The translations under genes were made by a program, and so were the position numbers. Source: Opitutales bacterium (lineage in GTDB: Bacteria > Verrucomicrobiota > Verrucomicrobiia > Opitutales > Oceanipulchritudinaceae). From it: DNA of 33,967 nt. The stretch covers positions 1 to 33,967 of the forward strand of contig JAFGCZ010000011.1 of the NCBI GenBank assembly GCA_016932335.1, in the 5' to 3' direction. This document shows, piece after piece, positions 17,015 through 26,087 of this stretch. How positions within the stretch are numbered: the stretch's first letter is position 1; the number at the start of each line of letters is the position of its first letter. The notes beneath the pieces are model-generated. The model searched no databases. It had not been told where the DNA came from and saw only the letters and a program-made list of their open reading frames with translations.

Positions 17015-18292
17015 TTAGAGCGTATGGATTCCTTCGCAGATGACCTGTGTCGCTTGCTCAATCACTTCAGGCGTATGGGCGGTGCTCAGGAAGCAGGTTT
17101 CATATGCTGAAGGGGGGAGAAACACTCCATGTTCCAAGCAGTAACGGAACAGCTGGGCAAATTTGTTGGTATCGGTGTGCTGCGCCTGATCAAATCGATC
17201 GACTCTTTCGGTTGTAAAATAGAGGCCGAACATGGAGCAGGTGTGTGGTGTTTGCAGTGCAATTCCACGTTTCTTTGCCGCATTGCTGACGCTCTCGCAG
17301 AGGTAACGGGTGGCACTCTCCAGATGACTGTAGAGATGCTCCTGATGGAGCAGTTGTATGGCTCTGATCCCTGCCGCCATCGCCAGAGGATTTCCACTCA
17401 ATGTGCCTGCCTGATAAACGGGACCGAGTGGGGCAATGTAGTTCATGATTTCCTCTTTACCCCCAAATGCACCTACAGGGAGACCTCCGCCAATGACTTT
17501 GCCTAATGCGGTAAGGTCCGGCGTAATACCGTGTTTTTCCTGAACTCCGCCTCTGGACACACGGAATCCTGTCATGACTTCGTCCATAATGAAGACGCTT
17601 CCGTATTCAGTACAGATATCTCTAAGATACTCCATATATCCTTCACGGGGGAGTATCAAACCGCAGTTGGCAGGGTAGGCTTCGACAATGACTCCAGCGA
17701 TCTCTTTACCCCATCTCCGGAATGCATCTGCCAGAGCGTCTTTATCGTTGTAGGGCAAAATAATGGTTTCCTGAGCAAAACTTTCAGGGATTCCCGCGCT
17801 GTCTGGGTTTCCCAGTGTAAGTGCTCCGGAGCCTGCTTTAATCAAGAGTGAATCAACGTGGCCGTGGTAGCATCCTTCAAACTTAATGATTTTATTACGG
17901 CCTGTATATCCGCGGGCTAAGCGAATGCAGCTCATAGTGGCTTCTGTTCCACTGTTAACCATGCGCACTTTGTCGATTGAAGGGAAGCAATCCTTTACCA
18001 ACTCAGCCATCTCCACCTCATACACGTTGGGCGTTCCGAAACTTGTTCCTTTATTCAAGGCTTCTGCAATAGCATTGCGGATTGCTTCATTGTTGTGCCC
18101 GTGGATCGCCGGGCCCCAGGTGCAGACAAAGTCAATCAATTGAGCCCCATCCGCGGTGGTTAATACGGCACCTTGGGCGCTTTGTGTGGTAAACGGTGTC
18201 CCGCCGACTGATCTAAATGCTCTGACCGGAGAGTTGACGCCACCGGGGATGCTTTTTTGGGCACGGGCAAATAACTGTTCTGAAAGATTCAT
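17015..18292 (-). CDS. hemL: Glutamate-1-semialdehyde 2,1-aminomutase
   Basis: A 425-residue class III PLP aminotransferase of normal length. It converts glutamate 1-semialdehyde to 5-aminolevulinate, the second step of the C5 heme route. Seen in sequence: the N-terminal [11 protein letters not shown] (16-26), NSGTEATM (113-120) for PLP phosphate binding, MDEVMTGFR (236-244), and the PLP lysine K265 in [17 protein letters not shown] (262-278). It follows nadE on the same strand with an 8-base gap, so the pair is probably co-transcribed. It lies about 6 kb from the main heme operon, which supplies hemA, the preceding step. Confidence 0.96.
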   Translation of the reverse strand: MNLSEQLFARAQKSIPGGVNSPVRAFRSVGGTPFTTQSAQGAVLTTADGAQLIDFVCTWGPAIHGHNNEAIRNAIAEALNKGTSFGTPNVYEVEMAELVKDCFPSIDKVRMVNSGTEATMSCIRLARGYTGRNKIIKFEGCYHGHVDSLLIKAGSGALTLGNPDSAGIPESFAQETIILPYNDKDALADAFRRWGKEIAGVIVEAYPANCGLILPREGYMEYLRDICTEYGSVFIMDEVMTGFRVSRGGVQEKHGITPDLTALGKVIGGGLPVGAFGGKEEIMNYIAPLGPVYQAGTLSGNPLAMAAGIRAIQLLHQEHLYSHLESATRYLCESVSNAAKKRGIALQTPHTCSMFGLYFTTERVDRFDQAQHTDTNKFAQLFRYCLEHGVFLPPSAYETCFLSTAHTPEVIEQATQVICEGIHTL

Positions 18293-18300
18293 AAATGGAC

Positions 18301-19944
18301 TCAGCTGATGTATTTTTGAACAATGGGAATGCGGCGGCCGACACCAAAGGCAAGAGGAGATACTTTAAGGCCCGGAGCCGCCTGTTTTCGTTTGTATTCA
18401 TTCAGGTCTACTTTGCGGGCAACGTCGTAGACCACTTCGGCACTGTAGCCGGCGGCAACAATTTCATCACGGGATTGTCCCAGCTCAACATAACGTTCTA
18501 AAATTCCGTCAAGAATATCATAAGGCGGCAGAGAGTCTTCATCCTTTTGATCAGGCCTTAACTCTGCAGAAGGCGGCTTTTCAATGGTGTTCCAGGGAAT
18601 GACTTCCTCCGCCCGATTTATCCAGCGGCATAATTCAAATACTTTTGTTTTGGGCAGGTCGCTGATCACGGCCAATCCGCCACACATATCACCATATAGT
18701 GTACAGTATCCTACGGAGAGCTCACTTTTATTTCCTGTTGTCAGCAGCAATGCTCCAAACTTGTTGGAAATGGCCATCAATAACAGGCCGCGTGCCCGGG
18801 CTTGGATATTTTCTTCGGTTACATCTGCGGGCAATCCCGCAAAAATTTCACCCAGTGTAGATTCGGCTGAACTGACGATTGAGGCAATGGGCAATGTTTC
18901 GTAACGAATTCCAAGCTTTTTGGCCAGATCAGCGGCATCGTCTTTGGAATGCTGGCTGGAAATGGCAGAGGGTAGGGATACTCCAATGACATTTTCTTTG
19001 CCCAGAGCCTTGGCGGCGATTGCCGCGGTCAAGGCACTGTCGATTCCTCCCGAAAGCCCTAGAACTGCCTTTTTGAATCCGGTTTTATGGGCATAGTCTC
19101 TAAGCCCCATAATCAGTGCAGATTCTATTTGCTCGATGGTTGGTGCGTTGTAGGACTCTGCGATATCGCGCGTTTTATCCTCCAGAGAAACTACTTTGAG
19201 TTGTTCCTTAAATCCCTCCATTGCGGCAATGGGATCTCCATTTGCCTGCACGGCAAGGCTGTGCCCGTCAAAGAGCAGTTCATCGTTCCCGCCCACGGCA
19301 TTGCAGTAAACCACCGGGCAGTTCAGTAGTTTTGACGCTTTTGAGACGACATGTTCCAGGCGAAATGCACTTTTTCCGTAGTGCCAGGGGCTGGCGGATA
19401 TATTCAGCATCAAATCCGGCGATTCCTTGGACAGTGCCTCCAGTGGAATCTTTTTGTAGTATTTTCCTGTACTGATTTCCGAAGTGGTCCAGATATCTTC
19501 ACACACTGTAATAGCTATCCGTTTGCCGGCGTATTCAATTACTGTAGGCATCTCTGCGGATTCAAAATAGCGATCTTCATCAAACACATCATAGGTCGGT
19601 AAAAGACTTTTACGGGCAATCTCGCGCACTTTTCCCTCTGCGCAAAACGCGACAGAATTATAGGCGGTTCTTCCCAGTGCAGATGGATTTTTTTCCACAA
19701 AACCAATCAGTGCCGGGGTGTTTCCAGTCTGCGATGCTATTTCCTGCAGTGTGGTCTCTGTGTCTTTTATGAAACGTGATTTGAAGATTAAATCCCTTGG
19801 CGGATATCCGCAGATAACCAATTCCGGGAAAACAATCAGCTCGGCGCCTTGGGCACAGAGTTGTCGGTAGGCATCAAGGATGCGCTCTTTGTTTCCGGAT
19901 AAATCACCGACAATGGTGTTGATTTGGGCGATACCAATTTTCAT
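18301..19944 (-). CDS. nadE: Glutamine-dependent NAD+ synthetase
   Basis: A 547-residue two-domain enzyme making NAD+ from deamido-NAD+, ATP and glutamine. The N-terminal nitrilase-type glutaminase has the catalytic triad E41 ([14 protein letters not shown]), K112 ([12 protein letters not shown]) and C148 (TVCEDIW). The C-terminal synthetase has the ATP loop [13 protein letters not shown] (296-308) and later [17 protein letters not shown]. The frame is open up to 20043, but the ATG at 19944 ([14 protein letters not shown]) matches the usual family start, and the upstream extension looks non-homologous. It is divergent from maf and precedes hemL. Confidence 0.96.
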   Translation of the reverse strand: MKIGIAQINTIVGDLSGNKERILDAYRQLCAQGAELIVFPELVICGYPPRDLIFKSRFIKDTETTLQEIASQTGNTPALIGFVEKNPSALGRTAYNSVAFCAEGKVREIARKSLLPTYDVFDEDRYFESAEMPTVIEYAGKRIAITVCEDIWTTSEISTGKYYKKIPLEALSKESPDLMLNISASPWHYGKSAFRLEHVVSKASKLLNCPVVYCNAVGGNDELLFDGHSLAVQANGDPIAAMEGFKEQLKVVSLEDKTRDIAESYNAPTIEQIESALIMGLRDYAHKTGFKKAVLGLSGGIDSALTAAIAAKALGKENVIGVSLPSAISSQHSKDDAADLAKKLGIRYETLPIASIVSSAESTLGEIFAGLPADVTEENIQARARGLLLMAISNKFGALLLTTGNKSELSVGYCTLYGDMCGGLAVISDLPKTKVFELCRWINRAEEVIPWNTIEKPPSAELRPDQKDEDSLPPYDILDGILERYVELGQSRDEIVAAGYSAEVVYDVARKVDLNEYKRKQAAPGLKVSPLAFGVGRRIPIVQKYIS

Positions 19945-20088
19945 GCTGGTTGGTGGATACAGAATTTTCCGGCTGGCGGATTTCGCTCGGCTTCCATTCC
20001 TTTCAACACAATGATCTTTTGCTTGGCAACATTTCTTGGCCAAAGCCCTTGTGATTCCAGTTCATTTTTCTAACCTCACACTGATAAT

Positions 20089-20679
20089 ATGTCCTCCATC
20101 CTAAATATCCTTCTTGCCTCTGCATCGCCGCGGCGCAGTCACTTGCTGCAGGAACATAACTATACATTCGACGTTTGCCCGGCAAATGTGGAGGAAATGG
20201 AGAACGTTGATGCTGATCCAGTGGTTTTGGTGACCCACAATTCGAGTATCAAGGCAGACTTTATCTCCCGACTGCATCCGAAACGTCTTGTTTTGGGCGC
20301 AGATACCACGGTTGCGCTGGATGCGCATGTGCTCAACAAACCGTTTGATTTAGCCGATGCCGCGCGAATGTTGAAGATGCTCTCCGGTAGGGCTCATACG
20401 GTCTATACCGGGGTTGCCCTGCAGTGTTTTGAGAAAAAACTGAAAATGCAAAGAGTGGTTGAAAGCCGTGTGGTCTTTAAAACGCTTTCAGAGGGTCGCA
20501 TTCAGGAATACTTTCAAATCGTAAACCCTTTGGACAAGGCCGGTGCTTACGGCATACAGGAAGGAAAAGAGATGATTATTGACCATTTCGAAGGCTCTTT
20601 TTCCAATATTATGGGTCTACCTATGGAAGCACTCGCCGAGATGATGAGTGCGGCTGAGGCTTACCTTACTCTGTCCTGA
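20089..20679 (+). CDS. maf: Maf-like nucleoside triphosphate pyrophosphatase
   Basis: A 196-residue Maf/HAM1-related protein. The opening LLASASPRRSHLL (8-20) is the Maf signature that binds the triphosphate, and GADTTVALD with KPFDLADAARML supplies the catalytic acidic region. Maf proteins hydrolyse non-canonical or canonical NTPs to the monophosphate; some members use dTTP/UTP, others m7GTP. The subgroup is not certain here. First gene of a tight plus-strand run: the TonB-like gene begins 4 bases after its stop. Confidence 0.93.
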   Translation: MSSILNILLASASPRRSHLLQEHNYTFDVCPANVEEMENVDADPVVLVTHNSSIKADFISRLHPKRLVLGADTTVALDAHVLNKPFDLADAARMLKMLSGRAHTVYTGVALQCFEKKLKMQRVVESRVVFKTLSEGRIQEYFQIVNPLDKAGAYGIQEGKEMIIDHFEGSFSNIMGLPMEALAEMMSAAEAYLTLS

Positions 20680-20683
20680 CTCA

Positions 20684-21847
20684 ATGCGCGTAACTGAACA
20701 ACCGGAAAGGGATTTTGATTCAGATCCTTTTCTCCTGTGGGAGGCTCCCTTAAAAGGAGATGCGGCGAACCGTGCCCATCTGGAACGTTCCGCGCTGGCC
20801 CTTTTTCTGGCCCTTTTGGTGAATGGTTGCGTCTTTTTCGTGCTACCGTGGACATTTCCGGTTTCCTATGAGCAGAGTGCATTCGATAAAAATACTTTGG
20901 AAATTCAACTTGAGGAACCCGTAGAGGAATTTGAACAGGTTTACGTGGATGCCAATCCCGATATTGTGGATCTGGTACCCGATGAGACGAATAATTTTTC
21001 GCACCGAAATCAGCAGGCGGCTCAACCGGATGTTTCGGAAAAGATCAATGAGAACGGCGTACCCGAGTTGATGGATGAGGATAAAATGGAAAGCGCCAGA
21101 ATTGTTCCTACCGATATGGTACCCGATGTATCCCCATCTCCTCCTCAACAGGAAGACTCTTCTCAGTCGCAGGTTCAAGCCAGCGCGCAGGAGGCATCCA
21201 TGCCACAGGTAACGATGCCTGCTCAGATTGATTTTTTGAAAGACAAAAAAGCAGAGTCAGATGAAGGGCTTACAGACCAGAGAGAAATCTTCGAGGATTA
21301 CCTAGACGAAGATGCGCATGCGCAGGACCGTGTGATTCCCGCGGTGGAGGATTTACAGGTACTTCAGGATCGGTTGGAGGCCGCCTCCGGTGATAGCACA
21401 ACAAATGGGGAAGGGGAACGTAATACAACTTCCAGAGCACCAATGCCACGCACTCGGGTGGTTAAGAATGGCCCTCCGGGCCCTTTAAACAGTTCCGAAA
21501 CGGGCGTTAGCGCAGTTGGGGCCATTGCTATAGATGCCAATTTTTCCGAGTTTGGAGACTACCTTTCTCGAACCTATGATGTTATCGGTATTCGCTGGCT
21601 TGAGCTGCTTAAGTATGGCGAGGCATCACTTGCTGAAACAAGTTCCCGAGTGCGCATTTCTTTCTACATCACCAAAGAAGGAGAAGTGGAGGATTTGCAG
21701 GTTCAGCAGAGTACGGCATCTTCTACAGCAGAGTGGTATTGTATCGACGCCATTCAAAGCAACGCCCCGTTTTATGAATGGACGGAGGATATGGTTCGCA
21801 TTCTGGGAGATCGACAACCCATCACTGTTACCTTTATATACCGATGA
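20684..21847 (+). CDS. TonB-like protein with long acidic linker
   Basis: A 387-residue protein: a short cytosolic N-terminus, one membrane helix (about 36-58), a long acidic, Pro/Gln-rich and probably disordered stretch (about 65-280), and a C-terminal folded domain of about 100 residues with RVRISFYITKEGEVEDLQV and a hydrophobic end. This layout is that of TonB/TolA proteins that span the periplasm, although the linker is acidic instead of Pro/Lys-rich and the classical YP motif is absent. No ExbB/ExbD genes are nearby. The frame extends upstream to 20648 inside maf, but the ATG at 20684 (4 bases after the maf stop) is preferred. Its stop overlaps the start of the next gene (ATGA). Confidence 0.7.
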   Translation: MRVTEQPERDFDSDPFLLWEAPLKGDAANRAHLERSALALFLALLVNGCVFFVLPWTFPVSYEQSAFDKNTLEIQLEEPVEEFEQVYVDANPDIVDLVPDETNNFSHRNQQAAQPDVSEKINENGVPELMDEDKMESARIVPTDMVPDVSPSPPQQEDSSQSQVQASAQEASMPQVTMPAQIDFLKDKKAESDEGLTDQREIFEDYLDEDAHAQDRVIPAVEDLQVLQDRLEAASGDSTTNGEGERNTTSRAPMPRTRVVKNGPPGPLNSSETGVSAVGAIAIDANFSEFGDYLSRTYDVIGIRWLELLKYGEASLAETSSRVRISFYITKEGEVEDLQVQQSTASSTAEWYCIDAIQSNAPFYEWTEDMVRILGDRQPITVTFIYR

Positions 21848-22569
21848 TGCTGCCTTCGTTTCTGGATAATTTACCGTTGGGAAAGCAGGTTTCTGTCTTG
21901 GGCTATGATCACCATATTCTGGGCTTGGAGAAACCTGTTGGGGTTCGTTCACATCCCAATGTCGATAATCGGGTGGATGGAGATGCCCTTTTAAAGCTTC
22001 CTTTCTGCTCGAAATCAGAGGCATACCGGGTGAATGACTCAGCTTCGCTTTATCTCTTACATCGACTGGATGCACCCACTTCCGGTGTCATTCTCTTGTC
22101 TGACGATGAATCTGTGGCCCGCACTGTGCGGCAAATCTTTGAAGATCATCACCTGACCAAGATTTATCATGCCTGGGTTAAAGGAAAGCATACCGGTCTT
22201 CATAAAACTTGGCGGGATCGTATGCGGGTGGTCCGTACGAGAGGGCAACTCCGTTCCTTTGTCGGTTCTGGAGATCCCGCTGTATGTCATGCCCGTTGTT
22301 TGCAGACCACCGTTGTTTCGGGGATACCTCTTTCTTTGCTGGAATTAACCCCGGAGACGGGGCGAACTCATCAGTTGCGGGTGCAGTGTGCCAGCCGTTA
22401 CATGCCGATTGTTGGCGATGCGACCTACGGAGACTTTAATCTGAACCGTGCCTTTGCCAAAGCGGGAAAAGAAAAACGTTTGTTTTTGCATGCCCGTAAA
22501 ATTTTCTTTTCACTTCAGGGAAAACCTATTTCCTTTGAAGCTTCTCTACCGGAATCTTTTTCTTTTTAA
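21844..22569 (+). CDS. RluA-family pseudouridine synthase
   Basis: A 241-residue enzyme of the RluA/RsuA-type pseudouridine synthase fold without an N-terminal S4 domain. The catalytic motif HRLDAPTSGVIL (73-84) supplies Asp76, and GRTHQLRVQ with PIVGDATYG completes the active site. It isomerises uridine in rRNA or tRNA; which site is not clear, and the short, S4-less form resembles RluA/TruC-type enzymes. The ATG at 21844 overlaps the TonB-like stop by 4 bases, so the pair is translationally coupled; an in-frame ATG at 21778 inside that gene is rejected. Confidence 0.9.
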   Translation: MMLPSFLDNLPLGKQVSVLGYDHHILGLEKPVGVRSHPNVDNRVDGDALLKLPFCSKSEAYRVNDSASLYLLHRLDAPTSGVILLSDDESVARTVRQIFEDHHLTKIYHAWVKGKHTGLHKTWRDRMRVVRTRGQLRSFVGSGDPAVCHARCLQTTVVSGIPLSLLELTPETGRTHQLRVQCASRYMPIVGDATYGDFNLNRAFAKAGKEKRLFLHARKIFFSLQGKPISFEASLPESFSF

Positions 22570-22581
22570 ATTTTGACTCAA

Positions 22582-23619
22582 ATGATCCTTACCAAAGAAC
22601 CCAAAATCTCCGAAAAACAATTGGCCGAACTCGAGCAAATCGTTTCGGAATTCCATTGCCACATTCAGGTGATTGAGGGAGCTCATCGGAATATTTATGC
22701 CATTATCGGAGACGAACGTTCTCAGACAATGCTGAACAGACTTCTCGGCCTGAGTTTTGTCGACCGAGTGGATCGCATGGAATCCATTTATAAGCTCATG
22801 GATATCCGTTCTGATCTACAGCATCACCGGATTTCGATCGGAGATATAGTCCTGAGGCAGGAGCCCGTTTTTATGGCGGGCCACTGTACGGTTGATCCGG
22901 CAAACCCAAATTACTTCATCGAAACGGCCCATGCGGTTAAAGAAGCCGGCGCCCATGTTCTCAGAGGAGGCGTCTGGAAGCCGAGAACCTCTCCACATTC
23001 CTTTCAAGGCAGTGAGGAGTCGTTGAATATTCTCTTGGAAGCAAGATCACAAACGGGACTTCCGGTAATTGCCGAGGTTATGGATAGTAAACAACTGGAG
23101 CTTGCGGTAACTGCCGGTTTGGATTTGATTCAGGTCGGCGCCCGAAATGCATTGAATTATTCACTTTTGCGAGAAATTGGGCACGCTACTGGAGAGAAAA
23201 AAATTCCAATATTGCTCAAGCGCAGCATTCATATGGGGCCAATTGATGAGTTTATTGCGGCAGCAGAATACATTGTTGCAGCGGGCAATCCCAATGTAAT
23301 CTTTTGCCCCAGAGGGACTTCTCCCAAGCCAGACGGCTATCGCAATAATCCGGATGAGTCAATTACGCCTTTGCTTAATGCCAAGTCGTGGGCTCCTGTG
23401 GTGGTGGATCCTTCTCATTCCGTGGGAAGAGCTCAGTTTATTCCTGAGGCTTCTCTTGCGGCAATGGCATACGGTGCGGATGGATTAATTATCGAAACAC
23501 ACATCCAACCCGGCAAAGGCATCGGAGATGACCCCAAACAGGCGATTACCCCTGATGTTCTGAAGCGCATTATTGAGGACTCCAAAACCATATGGGAGCT
23601 TCGCAAAAAATACCACTGA
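22582..23619 (+). CDS. aroF: Divergent 3-deoxy-7-phosphoheptulonate synthase (AroF, Thermotoga type)
   Basis: A 345-residue enzyme of the short DAHP-synthase family with an N-terminal ferredoxin-like domain (about 1-75) and a TIM barrel, condensing PEP and erythrose 4-phosphate as the first shikimate step. Core motifs are present: RGGVWKPRTSPHSFQG (128-143), QVGARNALN (184-192), LLKRS (211-215), and metal ligands C102, H279 (VDPSH), E305 and an Asp near 316. Three blocks differ from the family: AGHC replaces AGPC, CPRG replaces CERG, and YRNNPD replaces TRNTLD, with a short insertion between the last two. It may be a distinct subfamily or act on a related substrate. The ATG at 22582 is used; a TTG at 22573 is possible. 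It overlaps the next gene by 28 bases. Confidence 0.85.
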   Translation: MILTKEPKISEKQLAELEQIVSEFHCHIQVIEGAHRNIYAIIGDERSQTMLNRLLGLSFVDRVDRMESIYKLMDIRSDLQHHRISIGDIVLRQEPVFMAGHCTVDPANPNYFIETAHAVKEAGAHVLRGGVWKPRTSPHSFQGSEESLNILLEARSQTGLPVIAEVMDSKQLELAVTAGLDLIQVGARNALNYSLLREIGHATGEKKIPILLKRSIHMGPIDEFIAAAEYIVAAGNPNVIFCPRGTSPKPDGYRNNPDESITPLLNAKSWAPVVVDPSHSVGRAQFIPEASLAAMAYGADGLIIETHIQPGKGIGDDPKQAITPDVLKRIIEDSKTIWELRKKYH

Positions 23620-24191
23620 GGGATAGAAAATCATTCCGGCTCATTTGTCGCTGGGTTTCGCTTCACCTGAAGCTTTTAATCTTTGTCCTTTACGGTCTGT
23701 TGTTGGCCCTTGCCTATTTTCTGGAAGATAATCCATGGGGAAAATACCGTGTGGAAGCATCTGTGGTCTGGGATTACGCTCAGGTCAAAGCAGAAGAAAC
23801 AGGTCTGGATCCTCTATTGATCTATTCGATTGTCTGGGCCGAAAGCAGTTTGAATGCCCATGCCCGAACATCTGTGGCGCGTGGTATTATGCAAATGACG
23901 GAACCGGCGTGGAAACGTGTTTCTAAAGAACCGTGGCGGCAGGCTTACGACTGGCGCCTCAACATGGATGCCGGGAGTGCATATTTGGCACTTTTAAAGA
24001 AAGAGATAAAGGGGGCTTTGGAAAAAGAGCCTAGCAATGCTCAAATTGCCGGGGCTTATCGCTATGGGTTTACCCGCTTGAAGGGCTGTCAGTTTGACCC
24101 ATTGAAACTCCCCAAAACAAACAATAAAATCTATAAAAAACTGTTTGCCGGCGAGCTTCCGGAAATCAGCATTCCTGAGTTGAAAGAGTAG
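23592..24191 (+). CDS. Membrane-anchored Slt-type lytic transglycosylase
   Basis: A 199-residue protein with an N-terminal membrane helix (about 26-44) and a lysozyme-like SLT domain. Catalytic Glu84 lies in WAESSLNAHARTSVARGIMQM (82-102), equal to the ESxxNPxAxSxxGAxGLMQ family motif with R in place of the middle G, and AGAYRYG (153-159) stands where the AxYNxG motif normally occurs. It should cleave peptidoglycan in the periplasm. ATG 23592 is the only start before the membrane helix, which forces a 28-base overlap with aroF. Its 3' end overlaps the 3' end of hemA on the other strand by 26 bases. Confidence 0.85.
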   Translation: MGASQKIPLRDRKSFRLICRWVSLHLKLLIFVLYGLLLALAYFLEDNPWGKYRVEASVVWDYAQVKAEETGLDPLLIYSIVWAESSLNAHARTSVARGIMQMTEPAWKRVSKEPWRQAYDWRLNMDAGSAYLALLKKEIKGALEKEPSNAQIAGAYRYGFTRLKGCQFDPLKLPKTNNKIYKKLFAGELPEISIPELKE

Positions 24192-25233
24192 GGTAGATCT
24201 TGTTATTGCTGTTTCTGGCCTCAATCTCCCTCCATACGCGTTGGGCTTTTTTTTCTAGAGTGCTTTCCGCTAATGCCAGCTCGGATTTACGTTGTTCCAG
24301 ATTTCTATTGGCGATCTCAGTTATGTCTTTCAGCGTGTAGAGGTAAACACTTTCGAGATCTCCGGCGGTTCCACAAATGTTATGAGGCATTCCTAAATCG
24401 ATCAGAAAGAGCGGCCTGGAGGGGCGTTTCCCGATGATCCGAGCTACGGCATCCTGGTTCAAGATTTCCGTCGTGCTCGAGGTGCTGCAAATCACTATGT
24501 CAGAAGCGTCAAGATGTTCTTGCCACGTATCAAAGGAAATACTGGTTCCATTGATCAGCAATGCCAGCTCATCAGCCTTTTTCTGTGTTCTGTTTGCTAC
24601 GTTAATATGAGGTGCTCCTCTACTGTGTAGGGCAATAGCAACATCTTTTCCTACTTGTCCGGCTCCAATTAGAAGAATGCGTTTTCTGTTCAGATTCCCG
24701 TGGATGCGCATGGCCAGTTCTACAGCAATATTGCCCAGACTGACATGCCCGTAGCCAATTTGTGTGTTTGTTCTGATCCACTTTGCTGCCTGCAGGCTTT
24801 TTTGGAAAATCCGGTGAAGCAGCGGTGTCAGTTTATTGGCTCTGGTTGATGTTTCGTAGGCACATTTTACCTGACCAAGAATTTCTGTTTCGCCAATTAT
24901 TTCGGAGTCCAACCCTGAGCAGACCCGCATGAGATGCCTAGTTGCGTTCTCGTTTATATGAACGTAAACCAGATTTTCTTCGATTTGCAGTAGTTCGTAA
25001 AACTGCTGGAGTATTTTTTCTCCCGCATGAAGACCGCTTCTGCTACAGTAGACCTCTATCCGATTACAGGTTTTAAGGATTAAGTGGCCTGAGACATTCG
25101 GATCTCTGTCCAGAGAAGACGACAGCGCGTGTAGTTGTTCTTCTTCAAGAAGCAAAGTCTGGTGTAGCATGCCTTCGGTACTGTGTACCGTTGCCCCAAC
25201 AACGAGAAATGTAATGTGCTCTTCCTGCTTCAC
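24166..25233 (-). CDS. hemA: Glutamyl-tRNA reductase, GTG start
   Basis: A 355-residue enzyme reducing glutamyl-tRNA to glutamate 1-semialdehyde, the committed step of heme synthesis. It has the catalytic Cys56 in LKTCNRIEVY (53-62), SEIIGETEILGQVK, and the NADPH loop GAGQVG (190-195). The frame is open to 25320, but the best start is GTG at 25233, which overlaps the hemX stop as GTGA; the longer version would reach deep into hemX and adds non-homologous residues. It is shorter than E. coli HemA (418), mainly in the C-terminal dimerisation part. Last gene of the heme operon, where its product starts the pathway that the upstream genes finish. Confidence 0.93.
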   Translation of the reverse strand: MKQEEHITFLVVGATVHSTEGMLHQTLLLEEEQLHALSSSLDRDPNVSGHLILKTCNRIEVYCSRSGLHAGEKILQQFYELLQIEENLVYVHINENATRHLMRVCSGLDSEIIGETEILGQVKCAYETSTRANKLTPLLHRIFQKSLQAAKWIRTNTQIGYGHVSLGNIAVELAMRIHGNLNRKRILLIGAGQVGKDVAIALHSRGAPHINVANRTQKKADELALLINGTSISFDTWQEHLDASDIVICSTSSTTEILNQDAVARIIGKRPSRPLFLIDLGMPHNICGTAGDLESVYLYTLKDITEIANRNLEQRKSELALAESTLEKKAQRVWREIEARNSNNKIYPTLSTQEC

Positions 25234-26084
25234 GACTTCAGCTCCGGTTGAGTTACAACAGAATGCTGCTGTCCTCTGTTTTGTTCTACGGGCCAAAGGG
25301 TCAGAAATGCCCAGACGCAAAGGAAAATCGCTCCCCAGGCAACCGTTTTAGGTTTTATCTTTTCCTTTATCCGTAGCAGCAGCAGCACCAGATACCCGAC
25401 CCAGACACTGATCGAGAAAAACAACTTGGCTAGCAGTATATGTTCGGCTTCGCGGAAATAGAAGAGTGTTCCGATGAGAATTGAAGCGGTAAAGATTCCG
25501 TTCCCCACCAGAAGCAGCCTGAAATGGATTTGCTCCAGCTCGTATATGGATGGCAGTAATTCCAGCAAGGGGGTGGTTAGTTTCTTCTTTAAGGCCTGGT
25601 TTTGCAGGAGAAACATTACGGATGTCAGGGCCAGCATGAGAAAGAATCCATAGCTGACCATTGCCAGTGAGGCATGTGCTTCGATCCAAGGATTGCCCCC
25701 GAAGATACGGGGTTCCGCATGGTAATCCCATGAGGGAATTGCCAATGAAATAATACTTAGCGTGCAGGATAGGCCTCCTGTGAAGAGCCCCAAAAGACTT
25801 TTGCGGAAAGCTCTGCCGACTGTGAGACTAAGCGCGATTAATGCCCAGGTAATGAATTGAAAAGTCTCAAATGGGTTGCCGATAGGGCAGCTGTGGGTTT
25901 CTATTCCACGACTCCACAGTGCATAGAGTTGGATCAATAACCCGGCACCGAGGATGCATTCAATGAAATTACTACGAAACTGTCTGGGCTTGATGAGCCC
26001 GTACAACCCATAGAAGGTCGCTATGCAGTAGCAAAATGCACCGGCGGCGAACAGCCATCTGCCGTTTTCCATCAACAGAAACAT
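25230..26084 (-). CDS. HemX / CcsA-like membrane protein
   Basis: A 284-residue integral membrane protein with about eight predicted helices. NPWIEAHASLAMVSYGFF (131-148) matches the conserved histidine region of CcsA/ResC/HemX proteins, and CPIGNPFETFQF (66-77) a second family block. The Trp-rich WWD heme-handling motif of true cytochrome c assembly CcsA is absent, so HemX, which is linked to HemA in several bacteria and tunes its level, is the better match. Position between hemH and hemA, coupled to hemA by a GTGA overlap and 3 bases after hemH, agrees with that. Exact function remains inferred. Confidence 0.82.
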   Translation of the reverse strand: MFLLMENGRWLFAAGAFCYCIATFYGLYGLIKPRQFRSNFIECILGAGLLIQLYALWSRGIETHSCPIGNPFETFQFITWALIALSLTVGRAFRKSLLGLFTGGLSCTLSIISLAIPSWDYHAEPRIFGGNPWIEAHASLAMVSYGFFLMLALTSVMFLLQNQALKKKLTTPLLELLPSIYELEQIHFRLLLVGNGIFTASILIGTLFYFREAEHILLAKLFFSISVWVGYLVLLLLRIKEKIKPKTVAWGAIFLCVWAFLTLWPVEQNRGQQHSVVTQPELKS

Positions 26085-26087
26085 AAC

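Noticed and set aside
19945-20043. 33-residue N-terminal extension of NadE
   Set aside because: NadE proteins begin at the MKIGIAQIN strand; the extension is unlike the family.
20648-20683. Upstream start of the TonB-like gene inside maf
   Set aside because: The ATG at 20684, 4 bases after the maf stop, gives a normal membrane-anchor N-terminus.
25230-26084. Cytochrome c assembly protein CcsA
   Set aside because: The Trp-rich WWD motif is missing and the gene sits next to hemA, so HemX-like fits better.
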